DNA from: Bacillus pseudomycoides DSM 12442
Lineage (GTDB): Bacteria > Bacillota > Bacilli > Bacillales > Bacillaceae_G
DNA length: 64,000 nt
Assembly: GCF_000161455.1 (NCBI RefSeq)
Contig: NZ_CM000745.1
Location: forward strand, 3,814,017 to 3,878,016
Direction of reading: 5' to 3'
Shown: positions 43,529 to 51,345 of the stretch, in pieces
Numbering within the stretch: the stretch's first letter is position 1
How the letters are laid out: every line of letters starts with the position of its first letter
The notes under the pieces: generated by a model
Seen by the model: only the letters and a program-made list of their open reading frames with translations
Told to the model about the DNA's origin: nothing
Database searches by the model: none
Made by a program: the position numbers and the translations under genes

Positions 43529-44167
43529 ATGGTACGTATGAAATGGCTTGTAATTGGAATTGGCATTTTTCTCTTGCTCATTTTATTTATACTATTGTCG
43601 AAACTATCGCTTAAAGTGACGTTTTTATATTCAGAAATGGAGAAACAATGTTTATTTCAAGTGAAAATATGGATGATTGGATATACATTTGATGTGCTGG
43701 AAAGAATTGAAAAACAGCAAAAAAAGACTGGACAAAAAATCGAAAAGGCAGAGAAAGATGGGGGTATGGAAAATAAAATCATGGCGCAGCTTGATAGCAT
43801 CGGGGAACTGATAAAAAAGCTTCAAGAGATCCATACTATTATTAAAGGTTTTCTTAAAAAAGTGAAAATCAATAGCTGGAAATGGCATTCGCAAATTGGA
43901 ACGGGTGATGCAGCTAGTACCGGAATTGTCACTGGATATGCATGGGGGATAAAAGGAATGGCAGCCGGGGTCTTGGGACAATATACGCATGTTATTGATA
44001 TACCGGAATTTGAGATTACACCTGTGTTTCAAGGGAAGGGATTTGCATCGAAAGGTGAATTAACAGCCTCCTTTCGTATATATCGTGCCATAACAACAGG
44101 AGTGAAATTACTCTTGTTTATGAGAAAACAAAGATCTGGTATAACAGAAAAATCTGTACAAGCATAG
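43529..44167 (+). CDS. ytfI: DUF2953 membrane protein, YtfI-like
   Basis: A 212-residue protein with an N-terminal membrane helix (about 5-27), a basic coiled stretch (about 60-118) and a C-terminal domain with WHSQIGTGDAASTGIVTGYA, typical of DUF2953. Two starts are possible: ATG 43529 after GGAGTG and ATG 43538 after AAAGGATGG. ytfJ follows after 9 bases, as in B. subtilis. Function unknown; the pair is linked to sporulation. Confidence 0.8.
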   Translation: MVRMKWLVIGIGIFLLLILFILLSKLSLKVTFLYSEMEKQCLFQVKIWMIGYTFDVLERIEKQQKKTGQKIEKAEKDGGMENKIMAQLDSIGELIKKLQEIHTIIKGFLKKVKINSWKWHSQIGTGDAASTGIVTGYAWGIKGMAAGVLGQYTHVIDIPEFEITPVFQGKGFASKGELTASFRIYRAITTGVKLLLFMRKQRSGITEKSVQA

Positions 44168-44176
44168 GGGGATAAA

Positions 44177-44572
44177 ATGGACCATCCAATTCAAGGTTTA
44201 ATGACAACTGCAATGCAGCATTTAAAACAAATGACTGATGTAAATACAATTATTGGCGACCCAATTAAAGCAGCTGACGGAAGCGTCATTTTAACAGTTT
44301 CTAAAGTAAGTTTTGGGTTTGCTGCTGGTGGGAGCGAATTTGGAAAAGTAGAGAGCTCTGGTCGTCATCCATTTGGAGGCGGGAGTGGTGGCGGTGTTTC
44401 AATTAACCCTGTCGCTTTTCTCGTTATAAATGGACAAGGCGTAAAAGTGTTACATTTAGATAAACAGACACATGTGATTGATAAGATCATTGAGTTAGCA
44501 CCACAAGCTGTTGATAAAGTGAAGGAAATGATGGAGAAGCGAAAAGGCGATGAACCAGAATTTGAAATTTAA
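44177..44572 (+). CDS. ytfJ: YtfJ/GerW-family sporulation protein
   Basis: A 131-residue soluble protein with the family's IIGDPIKAADGSVILTVSKV, a Gly-rich loop (HPFGGGSGGGVSINPVAFL) and a helical C-terminus. YtfJ (GerW) is made in the forespore and affects germination in B. subtilis. GGGGGGATAAA precedes the ATG. It forms an operon with the DUF2953 gene. Confidence 0.9.
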   Translation: MDHPIQGLMTTAMQHLKQMTDVNTIIGDPIKAADGSVILTVSKVSFGFAAGGSEFGKVESSGRHPFGGGSGGGVSINPVAFLVINGQGVKVLHLDKQTHVIDKIIELAPQAVDKVKEMMEKRKGDEPEFEI

Positions 44573-44577
44573 CAGCG

Positions 44578-44612
44578 AAAAGAAGCTAATCGATTGATTA
44601 GCTTCTTTATTT
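44578..44612 (+). terminator. terminator after ytfJ
   Basis: AAAGAAGCTAATC and GATTAGCTTCTTT stem followed by A/T and a run of eight T. Confidence 0.85.
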
Positions 44613-44636
44613 TTTTTGTAAATAAAGCGATTTTGT

Positions 44637-44665
44637 TTGCATTCTGTATAGGGACAAACTATCAT
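44637..44665 (+). promoter_or_regulatory. candidate sigma-A promoter of tpx
   Basis: TTGCAT (44637-44642), 17 bases, TATCAT (44660-44665), 42 bases before the tpx start. Confidence 0.55.
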
Positions 44666-44707
44666 TTACAGTGTACATATTTTGTTTAAATAAGGGAGGA
44701 TTTTCAA

Positions 44708-45208
44708 GTGGCAAACGTAACTTTTAAAGGTAACCCAATCACTTTAGTTGGAACAGAAGTTAAAGTTGGCGATCAAGCGCCAAACTTCCAAGTATTGGCA
44801 AATGACTTATCTCCAGTAAGTTTAGAAACATACAAAGGTGAAGTAAAATTAATTAGTGTTGTACCATCTATCGATACAGGTGTATGCGATGCACAAACTC
44901 GTCGTTTTAACCAAGATGCAGCTGGTATTGAGAACGCAAAAGTACTAACAATTAGTGTGGACTTACCATTCGCTCAAAAACGCTGGTGTGCAGCAAACGG
45001 CTTAGAAAACGTAGCAACACTTTCTGATCACCGTGACCTTTCATTCGGTGAAGCTTACGGCGTAGTAATGAAAGAGCTTCGTTTACTTGCTCGTGCAGTA
45101 TTCGTAGTAGACAGCAACGACAAAGTAGTTTACGTAGAATACGTAAGTGAAGGTACGAGCCATCCAAATTATGAAGCAGCATTAGAAGCAGCAAAAGCTG
45201 CGAAGTAA
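44708..45208 (+). CDS. tpx: thiol peroxidase Tpx
   Basis: Atypical 2-Cys peroxiredoxin that reduces hydrogen and lipid peroxides using thioredoxin. In the 166 residues the peroxidatic Cys60 lies in PSIDTGVCDAQT and the resolving Cys94 in KRWCAANG. The start codon is GTG, 8 bases after AAGGGAGG. Flanked by its own promoter and terminator. Confidence 0.95.
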   Translation: MANVTFKGNPITLVGTEVKVGDQAPNFQVLANDLSPVSLETYKGEVKLISVVPSIDTGVCDAQTRRFNQDAAGIENAKVLTISVDLPFAQKRWCAANGLENVATLSDHRDLSFGEAYGVVMKELRLLARAVFVVDSNDKVVYVEYVSEGTSHPNYEAALEAAKAAK

Positions 45209-45212
45209 TGAA

Positions 45213-45239
45213 GACGATCTCTTATAGAGGTCGTTTTTT
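45213..45239 (+). terminator. terminator after tpx
   Basis: ACGATCTCT and AGAGGTCGT stem (one G-T pair), 3-base loop, six T. Confidence 0.85.
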
Positions 45240-45354
45240 CTTGTCAGGCGTGTTGTATATTGTCGAACTGTCGATATATTTGAAAAAGCGTCGATATAAT
45301 TTAGCGGTCTCATGACATAGAGGCTGCTTTTTCTTTTGGGAAAAAATTAGATTA

Positions 45355-45502
45355 CCCCGCATTAACGGGCAGTAAATCTCCTACCTTAAGGTGCAGTAAC
45401 ACAAAGAAGCTAGTTGGGAGATAAACTGCCCGTAAATGCCCGATTGGTGAGGGCTAATAATCAGTGGGGATGAAGAAACCTCCCCACTGATTAAAGTTTC
45501 AC
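45355..45502 (-). repeat. bcr1-like repeat, copy A
   Basis: A 148-bp element with ends GTGAAAC... (minus strand) and CCCCGCATTAACGGGCAG (plus strand), followed at one side by TTTAT (45503-45507). The matching duplication on the other side is not intact. It contains the hairpin arms AATCAGTGGGG/CCTCCCCACTGATT and the segment GATTGGTGAGGGC shared by the other copies. It lies upstream of ytxK. Confidence 0.75.
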
Positions 45503-45551
45503 TTTATGGTATGATATAAGTTATGTGTAATTGACAGAAGGAGGAGTGTAT

Positions 45552-46541
45552 GTGAGTCAGACAGTAGAAACATTATTTTCTATTTTTGATTCTTCTACCG
45601 TAATTTTACGTAAAGAATTAGATGTAACATATTTAGAAGCGCTTGTGGAAACAGGGGATAACCTGTTTGAAGGAGCGGTTCTGCAAGAGGGATTATCTGA
45701 ATCAACAATTGAACGGTTGAATCGTGAATATAGTAAGTTTAATGAAGAAAAATATAAAAGCGAGGAACTTCGCAAAGCATTTCAGCTTGCCATTTTAAAA
45801 GGAATGAAAGATGGCATACAAGCCAATCATGAAATGACGCCTGATGCAGTTGGGATGTTTATGAACTACTTGTTCCAGAAATTTATGAAGGGTCAAAAAG
45901 AAATCACGGTGTTAGATCCTGCTATTGGAACAGGAAACTTAATGACAACAATCTTTAATGGTGCTCAAGAAGGGACAACGATAAGTGGATTTGGTGTAGA
46001 AGTGGATGACTTACTCGTTAGACTTGCTTTAGTGAATGCAAATTTACAAAAGCAAGCAATTGAGTTCTTTAATCAAGATGGGTTAGCGCCGCTATATATT
46101 GATCCAGTTGATGTGGTTGTTTGTGATTTACCAATCGGGTTTTATCCAAACGAAATCGGTGCAAGTGAATATACTTTAAAAGCAGATGAAGGAATGTCTT
46201 ATGCACACCATCTTTTTATTGAACAAAGCGTAAAACATACAAAAGAAGGTGGCTATTTATTCTTCTTAGTACCAAACTTCATCTTTGAAAGTGATCAAGC
46301 ACCAAAACTACATGCTTTTATTAAAGAAACAAGCTATATTCAAGGATTATTACAGCTTCCTGTTTCCATGTTTAAAAACGAGAAAAATGCAAAAAGTATA
46401 TTTGTTCTCCAAAAGAAAGGTCCAAATGTAGTGATGCCAAAACAAGCGTTATTAGTGGAATTACCTAAGTTTTCCAATATGAAAGCGATGGAGAATATGA
46501 TGGCTCAATTGAACAGTTGGTTTGCAACTCATAAATCGTAA
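45552..46541 (+). CDS. ytxK: class I SAM-dependent methyltransferase YtxK
   Basis: A 329-residue protein resembling N-6 adenine DNA methylases. It has the SAM motif LDPAIGTGNLMTT (about 118-130), and the catalytic-type motif reads CDLPIGFYP in place of the usual NPPY. The GTG start at 45552 lies 7 bases after GGAGG. It precedes ackA as in B. subtilis. Methyl acceptor unknown. Confidence 0.85.
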   Translation: MSQTVETLFSIFDSSTVILRKELDVTYLEALVETGDNLFEGAVLQEGLSESTIERLNREYSKFNEEKYKSEELRKAFQLAILKGMKDGIQANHEMTPDAVGMFMNYLFQKFMKGQKEITVLDPAIGTGNLMTTIFNGAQEGTTISGFGVEVDDLLVRLALVNANLQKQAIEFFNQDGLAPLYIDPVDVVVCDLPIGFYPNEIGASEYTLKADEGMSYAHHLFIEQSVKHTKEGGYLFFLVPNFIFESDQAPKLHAFIKETSYIQGLLQLPVSMFKNEKNAKSIFVLQKKGPNVVMPKQALLVELPKFSNMKAMENMMAQLNSWFATHKS

Positions 46542-46735
46542 TGTGTGTAACAGAATTATTCTTAGATATAGTACAGTTTTGTATTGTGCGTAATAATTTT
46601 AAATATATACAAGATAAAACTGAATTTTTTTGAAATCTGTAATATATATTTTTTCTTGGTGTTACAATTTTTTCACTTGAAATATATGTCGTACGATGTT
46701 TAAATTAAATTCGTGAGTATAAAATTTACTGGGGA

Positions 46736-46748
46736 TGAAACGTTTTCA
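46736..46748 (+). promoter_or_regulatory. cre-like sequence upstream of ackA
   Basis: TGAAACGTTTTCA within the near-palindrome GATGAAACGTTTTCATC, 86 bp before ackA. It is one base shorter than the 14-bp cre consensus, so CcpA binding is uncertain even though ackA is a classic CcpA target. Confidence 0.4.
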
Positions 46749-46834
46749 TCTTTGGTACATTTAATCAGATAAAATCGAGCGGTTTGTGGTCTTATCCACA
46801 CAACTACCAAGAGAAAAAAGGGGCGAAAGACTAG

Positions 46835-48028
46835 ATGTCAAAAATCATCGCGATTAATGCAGGAAGCTCTTCCTTGAAATTCCAATTATTTGAAATGCCA
46901 AGTGAAACAGTACTAACAAAAGGTTTAGTAGAACGTATCGGTTTAGAAGATAGTATCTTCACAATTACTGTGAACGGTGAAAAACAAACAGAAGTAACAA
47001 ATATACCAGATCATGGAGTAGCAGTTAATATATTACTTAACAAATTAACTGAAAACGGAATCGTAAAATCTCTTGATGAGATTAGCGGTATCGGTCACCG
47101 CGTTGTACACGGCGGTGAAAAATTTGATGATTCTGCTTTAATTACTGACGAAGTATTAGCGGAAATTGAAAATTTAAGCGAATTAGCACCACTTCATAAT
47201 CCAGCACACGTTGTTGGTATTAAAGCGTTCCAAGCAGTACTTCCGAACGTACCAGCAGTTGCAGTATTCGATACAGCATTCCATCAAACAATGCCGGAAG
47301 AATCTTTCTTATACAGCTTACCATATGAATACTATGAGAAATACGGCATCCGTAAATACGGTTTCCATGGAACTTCTCATAAATATGTAACACAGCGTGC
47401 AGCTGAATTATTAGGTCGTCCACTTGAAAGCTTACGTTTACTTTCTTGCCACTTAGGTAACGGTGCAAGTATTGCAGCTGTAGAAGGTGGAAAATCTATT
47501 GATACTTCTATGGGCTTCACTCCACTTGCTGGTGTAACAATGGGTACACGTTCTGGTAACCTTGACCCTGCGTTAATTCCATACATCATGCAAAAAACAG
47601 GACAATCTGTAGAAGAAGTTCTGAACGTATTAAACAAGAAAAGTGGTATGCTAGGCCTTTCTGGATTCTCTAGTGACTTACGTGACATCGAACAAGCGGA
47701 AAAAGAAGGAAACCACCGTGCAGAAGTAGCGTTAGATGTATTCGTAGAGCGTATTCATAAATATATCGGTTCTTATGCAGCTCGTATGAAAGGTGTAGAC
47801 GCAATCATCTTTACAGCTGGTATTGGAGAAAACAGTACTCTAATTCGTGAGCGTGTATTAGAAGGCCTTGAGTTTATGGGAGTATACTTCGATCCAAAAC
47901 GTAACAACATTCATGGCGAAGAAGCATTCATCAGCTTCCCACACTCTCCAGTAAAAATTATCGTAATTCCAACTGACGAAGAAGTTATGATTGCTCGTGA
48001 CGTATTACGTCTTGGAAACCTTGGTTAA
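46835..48028 (+). CDS. ackA: acetate kinase AckA
   Basis: Converts acetyl phosphate and ADP to acetate and ATP in overflow metabolism. The 397 residues show the ASKHA kinase pattern: INAGSSSLKFQLF (6-18), GHRVVHGGEKF, DTAFHQTMPE, GFHGTSHKYV and FTAGIGENS (about 325). Promoted from the 293-bp upstream interval and closed by a strong terminator. Confidence 0.96.
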   Translation: MSKIIAINAGSSSLKFQLFEMPSETVLTKGLVERIGLEDSIFTITVNGEKQTEVTNIPDHGVAVNILLNKLTENGIVKSLDEISGIGHRVVHGGEKFDDSALITDEVLAEIENLSELAPLHNPAHVVGIKAFQAVLPNVPAVAVFDTAFHQTMPEESFLYSLPYEYYEKYGIRKYGFHGTSHKYVTQRAAELLGRPLESLRLLSCHLGNGASIAAVEGGKSIDTSMGFTPLAGVTMGTRSGNLDPALIPYIMQKTGQSVEEVLNVLNKKSGMLGLSGFSSDLRDIEQAEKEGNHRAEVALDVFVERIHKYIGSYAARMKGVDAIIFTAGIGENSTLIRERVLEGLEFMGVYFDPKRNNIHGEEAFISFPHSPVKIIVIPTDEEVMIARDVLRLGNLG

Positions 48029-48036
48029 TATATGTA

Positions 48037-48070
48037 AAAAAGACGGAATCCTATAGGATTCCGTCTTTTC
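48037..48070. terminator. bidirectional terminator between ackA and Nudix gene
   Basis: AAAAGACGGAATCC and GGATTCCGTCTTTT stem, 4-base loop. It overlaps the last codons of the minus-strand Nudix gene. Confidence 0.9.
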
Positions 48071-48488
48071 TTTTTGTGGCAACAAATTTCGTTAGTCCAT
48101 TTGGATACAATACTTTTTCTTGATTCAGAAATGTTGTAATCGGAATCCACGTCGCATATGTATGGGGTTCTCCGTTTATAATAGGAATTGTTTTGATCTC
48201 ATAAAGCGACGTATCTACAAAATGAAGAGAATACAATTGAATGATCTCATGGCCGATTTCTTCGTTTGCGTAAAAGATATTTTCAAGACATCCTAAGTAA
48301 GTTGTAATTTCTACTTGTTCATTAAGTTCTTCCTTAAATTCACGAATCACTGTTTCATCTGATTTCTCTCCAAATTCAATAGAACCGCTGAGTGGTCTGT
48401 AATACGCTTCACTTTCCGTAAGATACTCTTGAACGAGAATTCGTTCGTTGTGAAGTACAATTCCAAATGCCTTTGCGCGTGGGTACAC
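48051..48488 (-). CDS. Nudix hydrolase
   Basis: A 145-residue hydrolase of nucleoside-diphosphate-linked compounds. The Nudix box is GSIEFGEKSDETVIREFKEE (about residues 35-54), continued LN where most have xG. GTG 48488 is chosen because GGGAGG lies 7 bases upstream; an ATG five codons earlier (48503) overlaps that site. The substrate cannot be told. The gene's 3' end forms part of the shared terminator. Confidence 0.8.
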   Translation of the reverse strand: MYPRAKAFGIVLHNERILVQEYLTESEAYYRPLSGSIEFGEKSDETVIREFKEELNEQVEITTYLGCLENIFYANEEIGHEIIQLYSLHFVDTSLYEIKTIPIINGEPHTYATWIPITTFLNQEKVLYPNGLTKFVATKRKDGIL

Positions 48489-48597
48489 ATAGTAACCTCC
48501 CATGTACTGGATAAATATATGTTTAGCTTATCAGATTTACAAAGAAAAATCGGAAATATGTTACAATAGAAAAAAATTGAGCGAGGTGGTTGTTACG

Positions 48598-49431
48598 ATG
48601 CGATCAAAGCGAGAACAAGCCATTTTACAAGATATTAAAAATTGGGAAAGGAAATTATTAGAACAGGAGCCTACCGATTTTCAAAAGGTATTTGATAAGT
48701 GGTTGCATAGTACTGTTGCAAAGTTTCCTGAGAAAAAGCGAAAAGAGTTTTTTGCGAAAGTAGACGGATGGTTATTCCATCTCCATGCATTGATTCAAAG
48801 TTCACAATCACAGCTTGATGCAAGAAATCGTATTTTAGGAACAGCACGGTTGTTTGATGAATCGGTTGAACAGCTAGAAGAATTGAAAGCATTATCCATT
48901 GATCAATTAACATACATAGCAGAGCAGCAGACGGCGCGTCATCGTTTATATTCTTTCGTACAGGGAGGCACAACCGGAGTAGGTGGTTTGTTATTATTAA
49001 CAGCTGACTTTCCTGTTATGATTGCATTAAATGTAAAGGCGGTTCAGCTTATTGCAACATCGTTTGGTCATGATGTGAACAAGCCTTATGAAATGATGCT
49101 CGCTTTAAAGGTATTCCATGCGGCATCGTTACCAACAAGGCTCCAGCAATATGCTTGGTATAACTTACTTCAAGAACTAGAACAAGAAGATTCGTTCTTT
49201 TATGAAGGGGAAGAAGAAGTATTAAAACCAGCTTCTACAGAAGTTGTGTTAAAACAAATTTTGAAGACTTTTTCTATTTATGCGCTTCGCCATAAACTAT
49301 TTCAAGGCATTCCTGTGTTAGGAATTGCAATTGGTTCTACGGTGAATTATCGTCTAACACGGAATGTAACAGAGTTTGCAAACAGGTTTTATCAAGTGCG
49401 TTACATAGTAGAAAAAGAAAAAAGAGCATAA
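48598..49431 (+). CDS. EcsC-family protein
   Basis: A 277-residue protein with the EcsC domain (about 90-265). It includes the Gly-rich hydrophobic stretch SFVQGGTTGVGGLLLLTADF and a second hydrophobic segment (GIPVLGIAIGSTVNYRLTRN) near the C-terminus. The start at 48598 follows GCGAGGTGG. EcsC proteins are membrane-associated and of unknown activity; B. subtilis EcsC belongs to an ABC-transporter operon, which is not the case here. Confidence 0.8.
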   Translation: MRSKREQAILQDIKNWERKLLEQEPTDFQKVFDKWLHSTVAKFPEKKRKEFFAKVDGWLFHLHALIQSSQSQLDARNRILGTARLFDESVEQLEELKALSIDQLTYIAEQQTARHRLYSFVQGGTTGVGGLLLLTADFPVMIALNVKAVQLIATSFGHDVNKPYEMMLALKVFHAASLPTRLQQYAWYNLLQELEQEDSFFYEGEEEVLKPASTEVVLKQILKTFSIYALRHKLFQGIPVLGIAIGSTVNYRLTRNVTEFANRFYQVRYIVEKEKRA

Positions 49432-49462
49432 AAAAGCGAGAGGCCGGAGCCTTTCGCTTTTT
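49431..49462. terminator. bidirectional terminator between ecsC-like and yitT-type genes
   Basis: AAAAAGCGAGAGGC and GCCTTTCGCTTTTT stem with one mismatch, 4-base loop. Confidence 0.88.
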
Positions 49463-50111
49463 AGTTTGTTGCATGTTGTTTTGACATTGGAATAGATACT
49501 GTTTTCTTTTCTTTTGCTGGATAATAAATTAAATCGAGCGTCTTTGCCTGTAGGGCAATTGAAAGAATAGTAAAAGCAATTTCTGTCCAAGTTAAATAAT
49601 ATAATGAAAGTGCAAGCACGATCGCATCAAAGACGAAGAAAATCTGACCAATTGTAAAGCGAGTTCTTTTACTTAGTACAATTGTTAAAATATCGTCGCC
49701 GCCGGTTGCACCACCAAATCGCAATATAAAACCGAGTCCAATACCAGCTAGCACACCGCCCAATACTGCGGCTATCCATAAATGATTTGATAAATCTACC
49801 GTGAATGGAGAATAGTTTTCCATTAAAGAATAAAACACTCCGAATGAAATTGAACCCATAAATGAATAACCAACCATCTTTTTACCTAAAAATGTAGCGC
49901 ATAGTAAAATGATCGGGATATCCATCAATACAGTTGAAATTGACGGTGAAATATCAAAAAAGTTTTGTATAAATAGCGCGATTCCTACAAAGCCACCTTC
50001 TGTTAAGTGGTTTTGAAAATGAATGTGATATAGTGCTGCAGATAGGATAAATGAACCGATTAAAACCATAAAAATTTCTTTAATAATTTGTCGACTTTGG
50101 ATGTTCCTCAT
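49461..50111 (-). CDS. YitT-family membrane protein
   Basis: A 216-residue integral membrane protein with five or six helices. It shows the family hallmarks NHLTEGGFVGIALFIQNFF near the start and LRFGGATGGDDILTIVLSK (about 130-148). It lacks the C-terminal DUF2179 domain of most YitT proteins and ends shortly after the last helix. The ribosome site GGAAAGAAGG abuts a hairpin arm of a long leader with three small ORFs (50112-50560), so translation is probably regulated. Transport activity is presumed; substrate unknown. Confidence 0.85.
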   Translation of the reverse strand: MRNIQSRQIIKEIFMVLIGSFILSAALYHIHFQNHLTEGGFVGIALFIQNFFDISPSISTVLMDIPIILLCATFLGKKMVGYSFMGSISFGVFYSLMENYSPFTVDLSNHLWIAAVLGGVLAGIGLGFILRFGGATGGDDILTIVLSKRTRFTIGQIFFVFDAIVLALSLYYLTWTEIAFTILSIALQAKTLDLIYYPAKEKKTVSIPMSKQHATN

Positions 50112-50207
50112 CGTTATTCCTTCTTTCCGTAGTTAGTAGTTCTTTTCGTCTTGTAAACTAACTACGAGCCTTATAGCTTTCAGTTAGTTTACATCAAACT
50201 AACTACG

Positions 50208-50249
50208 CTATATATCGCTGAAGAAATAACGAATAATCCTCTCGTCCAT
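50208..50249 (-). CDS. leader peptide 3, 13 aa
   Basis: MDERIIRYFFSDI, ending TAG. AGGGAG lies 6 bases before the ATG. It is the ORF nearest to the yitT-type gene, and its stop is followed at once by the first arm of the module 3 hairpin series. Confidence 0.5.
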   Translation of the reverse strand: MDERIIRYFFSDI

Positions 50250-50382
50250 CAATTCTCCCTACTTTCGTTTTAGTTTAAGCCTAAAAACGACTAAACAAAA
50301 CGTGGAGTAGGATTTGTTATTTAGCAATCCTGCCCTCTTCTTTGTTTTGTTTAGCAATGATCAATGCGACTTAAACAAAACG

Positions 50383-50433
50383 CTATGTGTAAGAAGAGTC
50401 TTTTCGTTGCCAAATTATCCTTCGGGCAATCAT
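50383..50433 (-). CDS. leader peptide 2, 16 aa
   Basis: MIARRIIWQRKDSSYT, ending TAG. GTGGGGA lies 5 bases before the ATG. It shares 11 of 16 residues with leader peptide 1, and three of the shared residues use different codons. Confidence 0.55.
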   Translation of the reverse strand: MIARRIIWQRKDSSYT

Positions 50434-50492
50434 AATTTCCCCACTCTCGTATTTTTTTCGCTAGACTAAAGGATCTGAGCTGAAAAAGTACG

Positions 50493-50543
50493 CTACGTGT
50501 AAGATTCGTCAATTCGATGCCACATGCTCCTTCGAGCGATCAT
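50493..50543 (-). CDS. leader peptide 1, 16 aa
   Basis: MIARRSMWHRIDESYT, ending TAG. AAAGGA lies about 10 bases before the ATG. First ORF of the leader, about 30 bases downstream of A/T-rich promoter-like sequence. Confidence 0.55.
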   Translation of the reverse strand: MIARRSMWHRIDESYT

Positions 50544-50613
50544 GATATCTAAATCCTTTCTGTAAAAGATTTTATATTATTATATCATACTTTCAAAAAA
50601 TGTATGCGGATGG

Positions 50614-50656
50614 AAACCGACAATAACCGGAGAAAAACTACAGAATTTGTCGGTTT
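50614..50656. promoter_or_regulatory. inverted repeat upstream of the leader promoter
   Basis: AAACCGACAA (50614-50623) and TTGTCGGTTT (50647-50656) are exact complements 23 bases apart. No T run follows. It may be an operator for the yitT leader transcript or part of the 3' end of the 32-aa gene. 50657-50770 shows nothing else. Confidence 0.4.
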
Positions 50657-50770
50657 ACAAGAAGCATGCTGTTATTCTTAAATGTTTTTGTAGGATAGTC
50701 CTAGTTGTTTAGAAATTGGAAAATGGTTCTAAGGGTTTGTCCAATAAGTGATGGAAAGAATCATTGAAGT

Positions 50771-50869
50771 TTAATCGTCCGTTTTTGGGGTATCATCTTT
50801 CTCTTTGAAGAAAGCATCCCAACTAATGACACTAAGAAGAGTTAAAATGATAATAAATAAAGCTTTCAT
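50771..50869 (-). CDS. small single-TM protein, 32 aa
   Basis: MKALFIIILTLLSVISWDAF followed by the charged tail FKEKDDTPKTDD. GGAGG lies 9 bases before the ATG. One membrane helix fills residues 3-18. The strong ribosome site and clean topology argue for a real small membrane protein. Family unknown. Confidence 0.6.
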   Translation of the reverse strand: MKALFIIILTLLSVISWDAFFKEKDDTPKTDD

Positions 50870-51015
50870 AAGATTCTACCTCCGTTAGAGTAGTGTTTTT
50901 CTTACAAACTTTTTTCATTAGTATATGAAAAAGAGGACATGAAATGTGAATTTTTCACAAAAGTAAATCTTTATGAGATGATATTAATATAGATTGATGG
51001 GGGGAAGAATATAGC

Positions 51016-51210
51016 ATGTTCAAAGATATGTTTAAAAGAAAAGAATTGAAGTGTTCTGCTTGCCAGAGAAAGGTTCAATATGAAGAAGAACTTGTTGCTT
51101 TTATAAAGTTACCGAAAGAACGGAACTTGTTAGTTGGACCGTTTGATGTATGCTTGGCTAAATCAGCACAAGAAGTATATTGCAAAGCTTGTTATAAAGT
51201 GAAACTTTAA
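51016..51210 (+). CDS. small zinc-ribbon-like protein, 64 aa
   Basis: Two CxxC pairs (CSACQ at 13-17 and CKAC at 56-59) would bind one zinc ion. The middle is basic-hydrophobic without other motifs. GGGGGGAAG precedes the ATG. The last three codons and the stop (GTGAAACTTTAA, 51199-51210) belong to the bcr1-like element inserted here, so the original C-terminus has been replaced. Function unknown. Confidence 0.7.
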   Translation: MFKDMFKRKELKCSACQRKVQYEEELVAFIKLPKERNLLVGPFDVCLAKSAQEVYCKACYKVKL

Positions 51211-51345
51211 TCAGTGGGAGGTTCTTCATCCCCCATTGATTATCAGCCCTCACCAATCGGGATTTTACGGGCAGTTCATCCCCCGCCTAACCTCTTTGCT
51301 TTTGCTGAATTTTGAGGTGGGGGTCTTACTGCCCGTTAATGCGGG
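51199..51345 (+). repeat. bcr1-like repeat, copy B, with ATAAA target duplication
   Basis: A 147-bp element running GTGAAACTTTAATCAGTGGG to CTGCCCGTTAATGCGGG, flanked exactly by ATAAA (51194-51198 and 51346-51350). This is the TTTAT duplication known for bcr1. It contains the shared GCCCTCACCAATCGGG. It supplies the 3' end of the 64-aa gene. Confidence 0.85.

Larger units (their letters stand above)
50112..50560 (-). promoter_or_regulatory. triple leader-peptide attenuator of the yitT-type gene
   Basis: Read on the minus strand, three modules follow each other, each with a ribosome site, a 13-16 codon ORF ending TAG-CGT, and hairpins. Module 1: arms near 50482-50492 and 50448-50461. Module 2: arms 50371-50381, 50340-50354 and 50291-50301 (GTTTTGTTTA, CTAAACAAAAC, GTTTTGTTTAG), where the middle arm can pair with either neighbour. 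Module 3: arms 50196-50206, 50182-50192, 50053-equivalent 50153-50165 and 50127-50139 (GTAGTTAGTTT, GTAAACTAACT, GTAGTTAGTTTAC, CTACTAACTACGG). The last arm ends at the ribosome site of the membrane protein gene. The arm pattern is seen; regulation by ribosome stalling is inferred. Confidence 0.65.
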
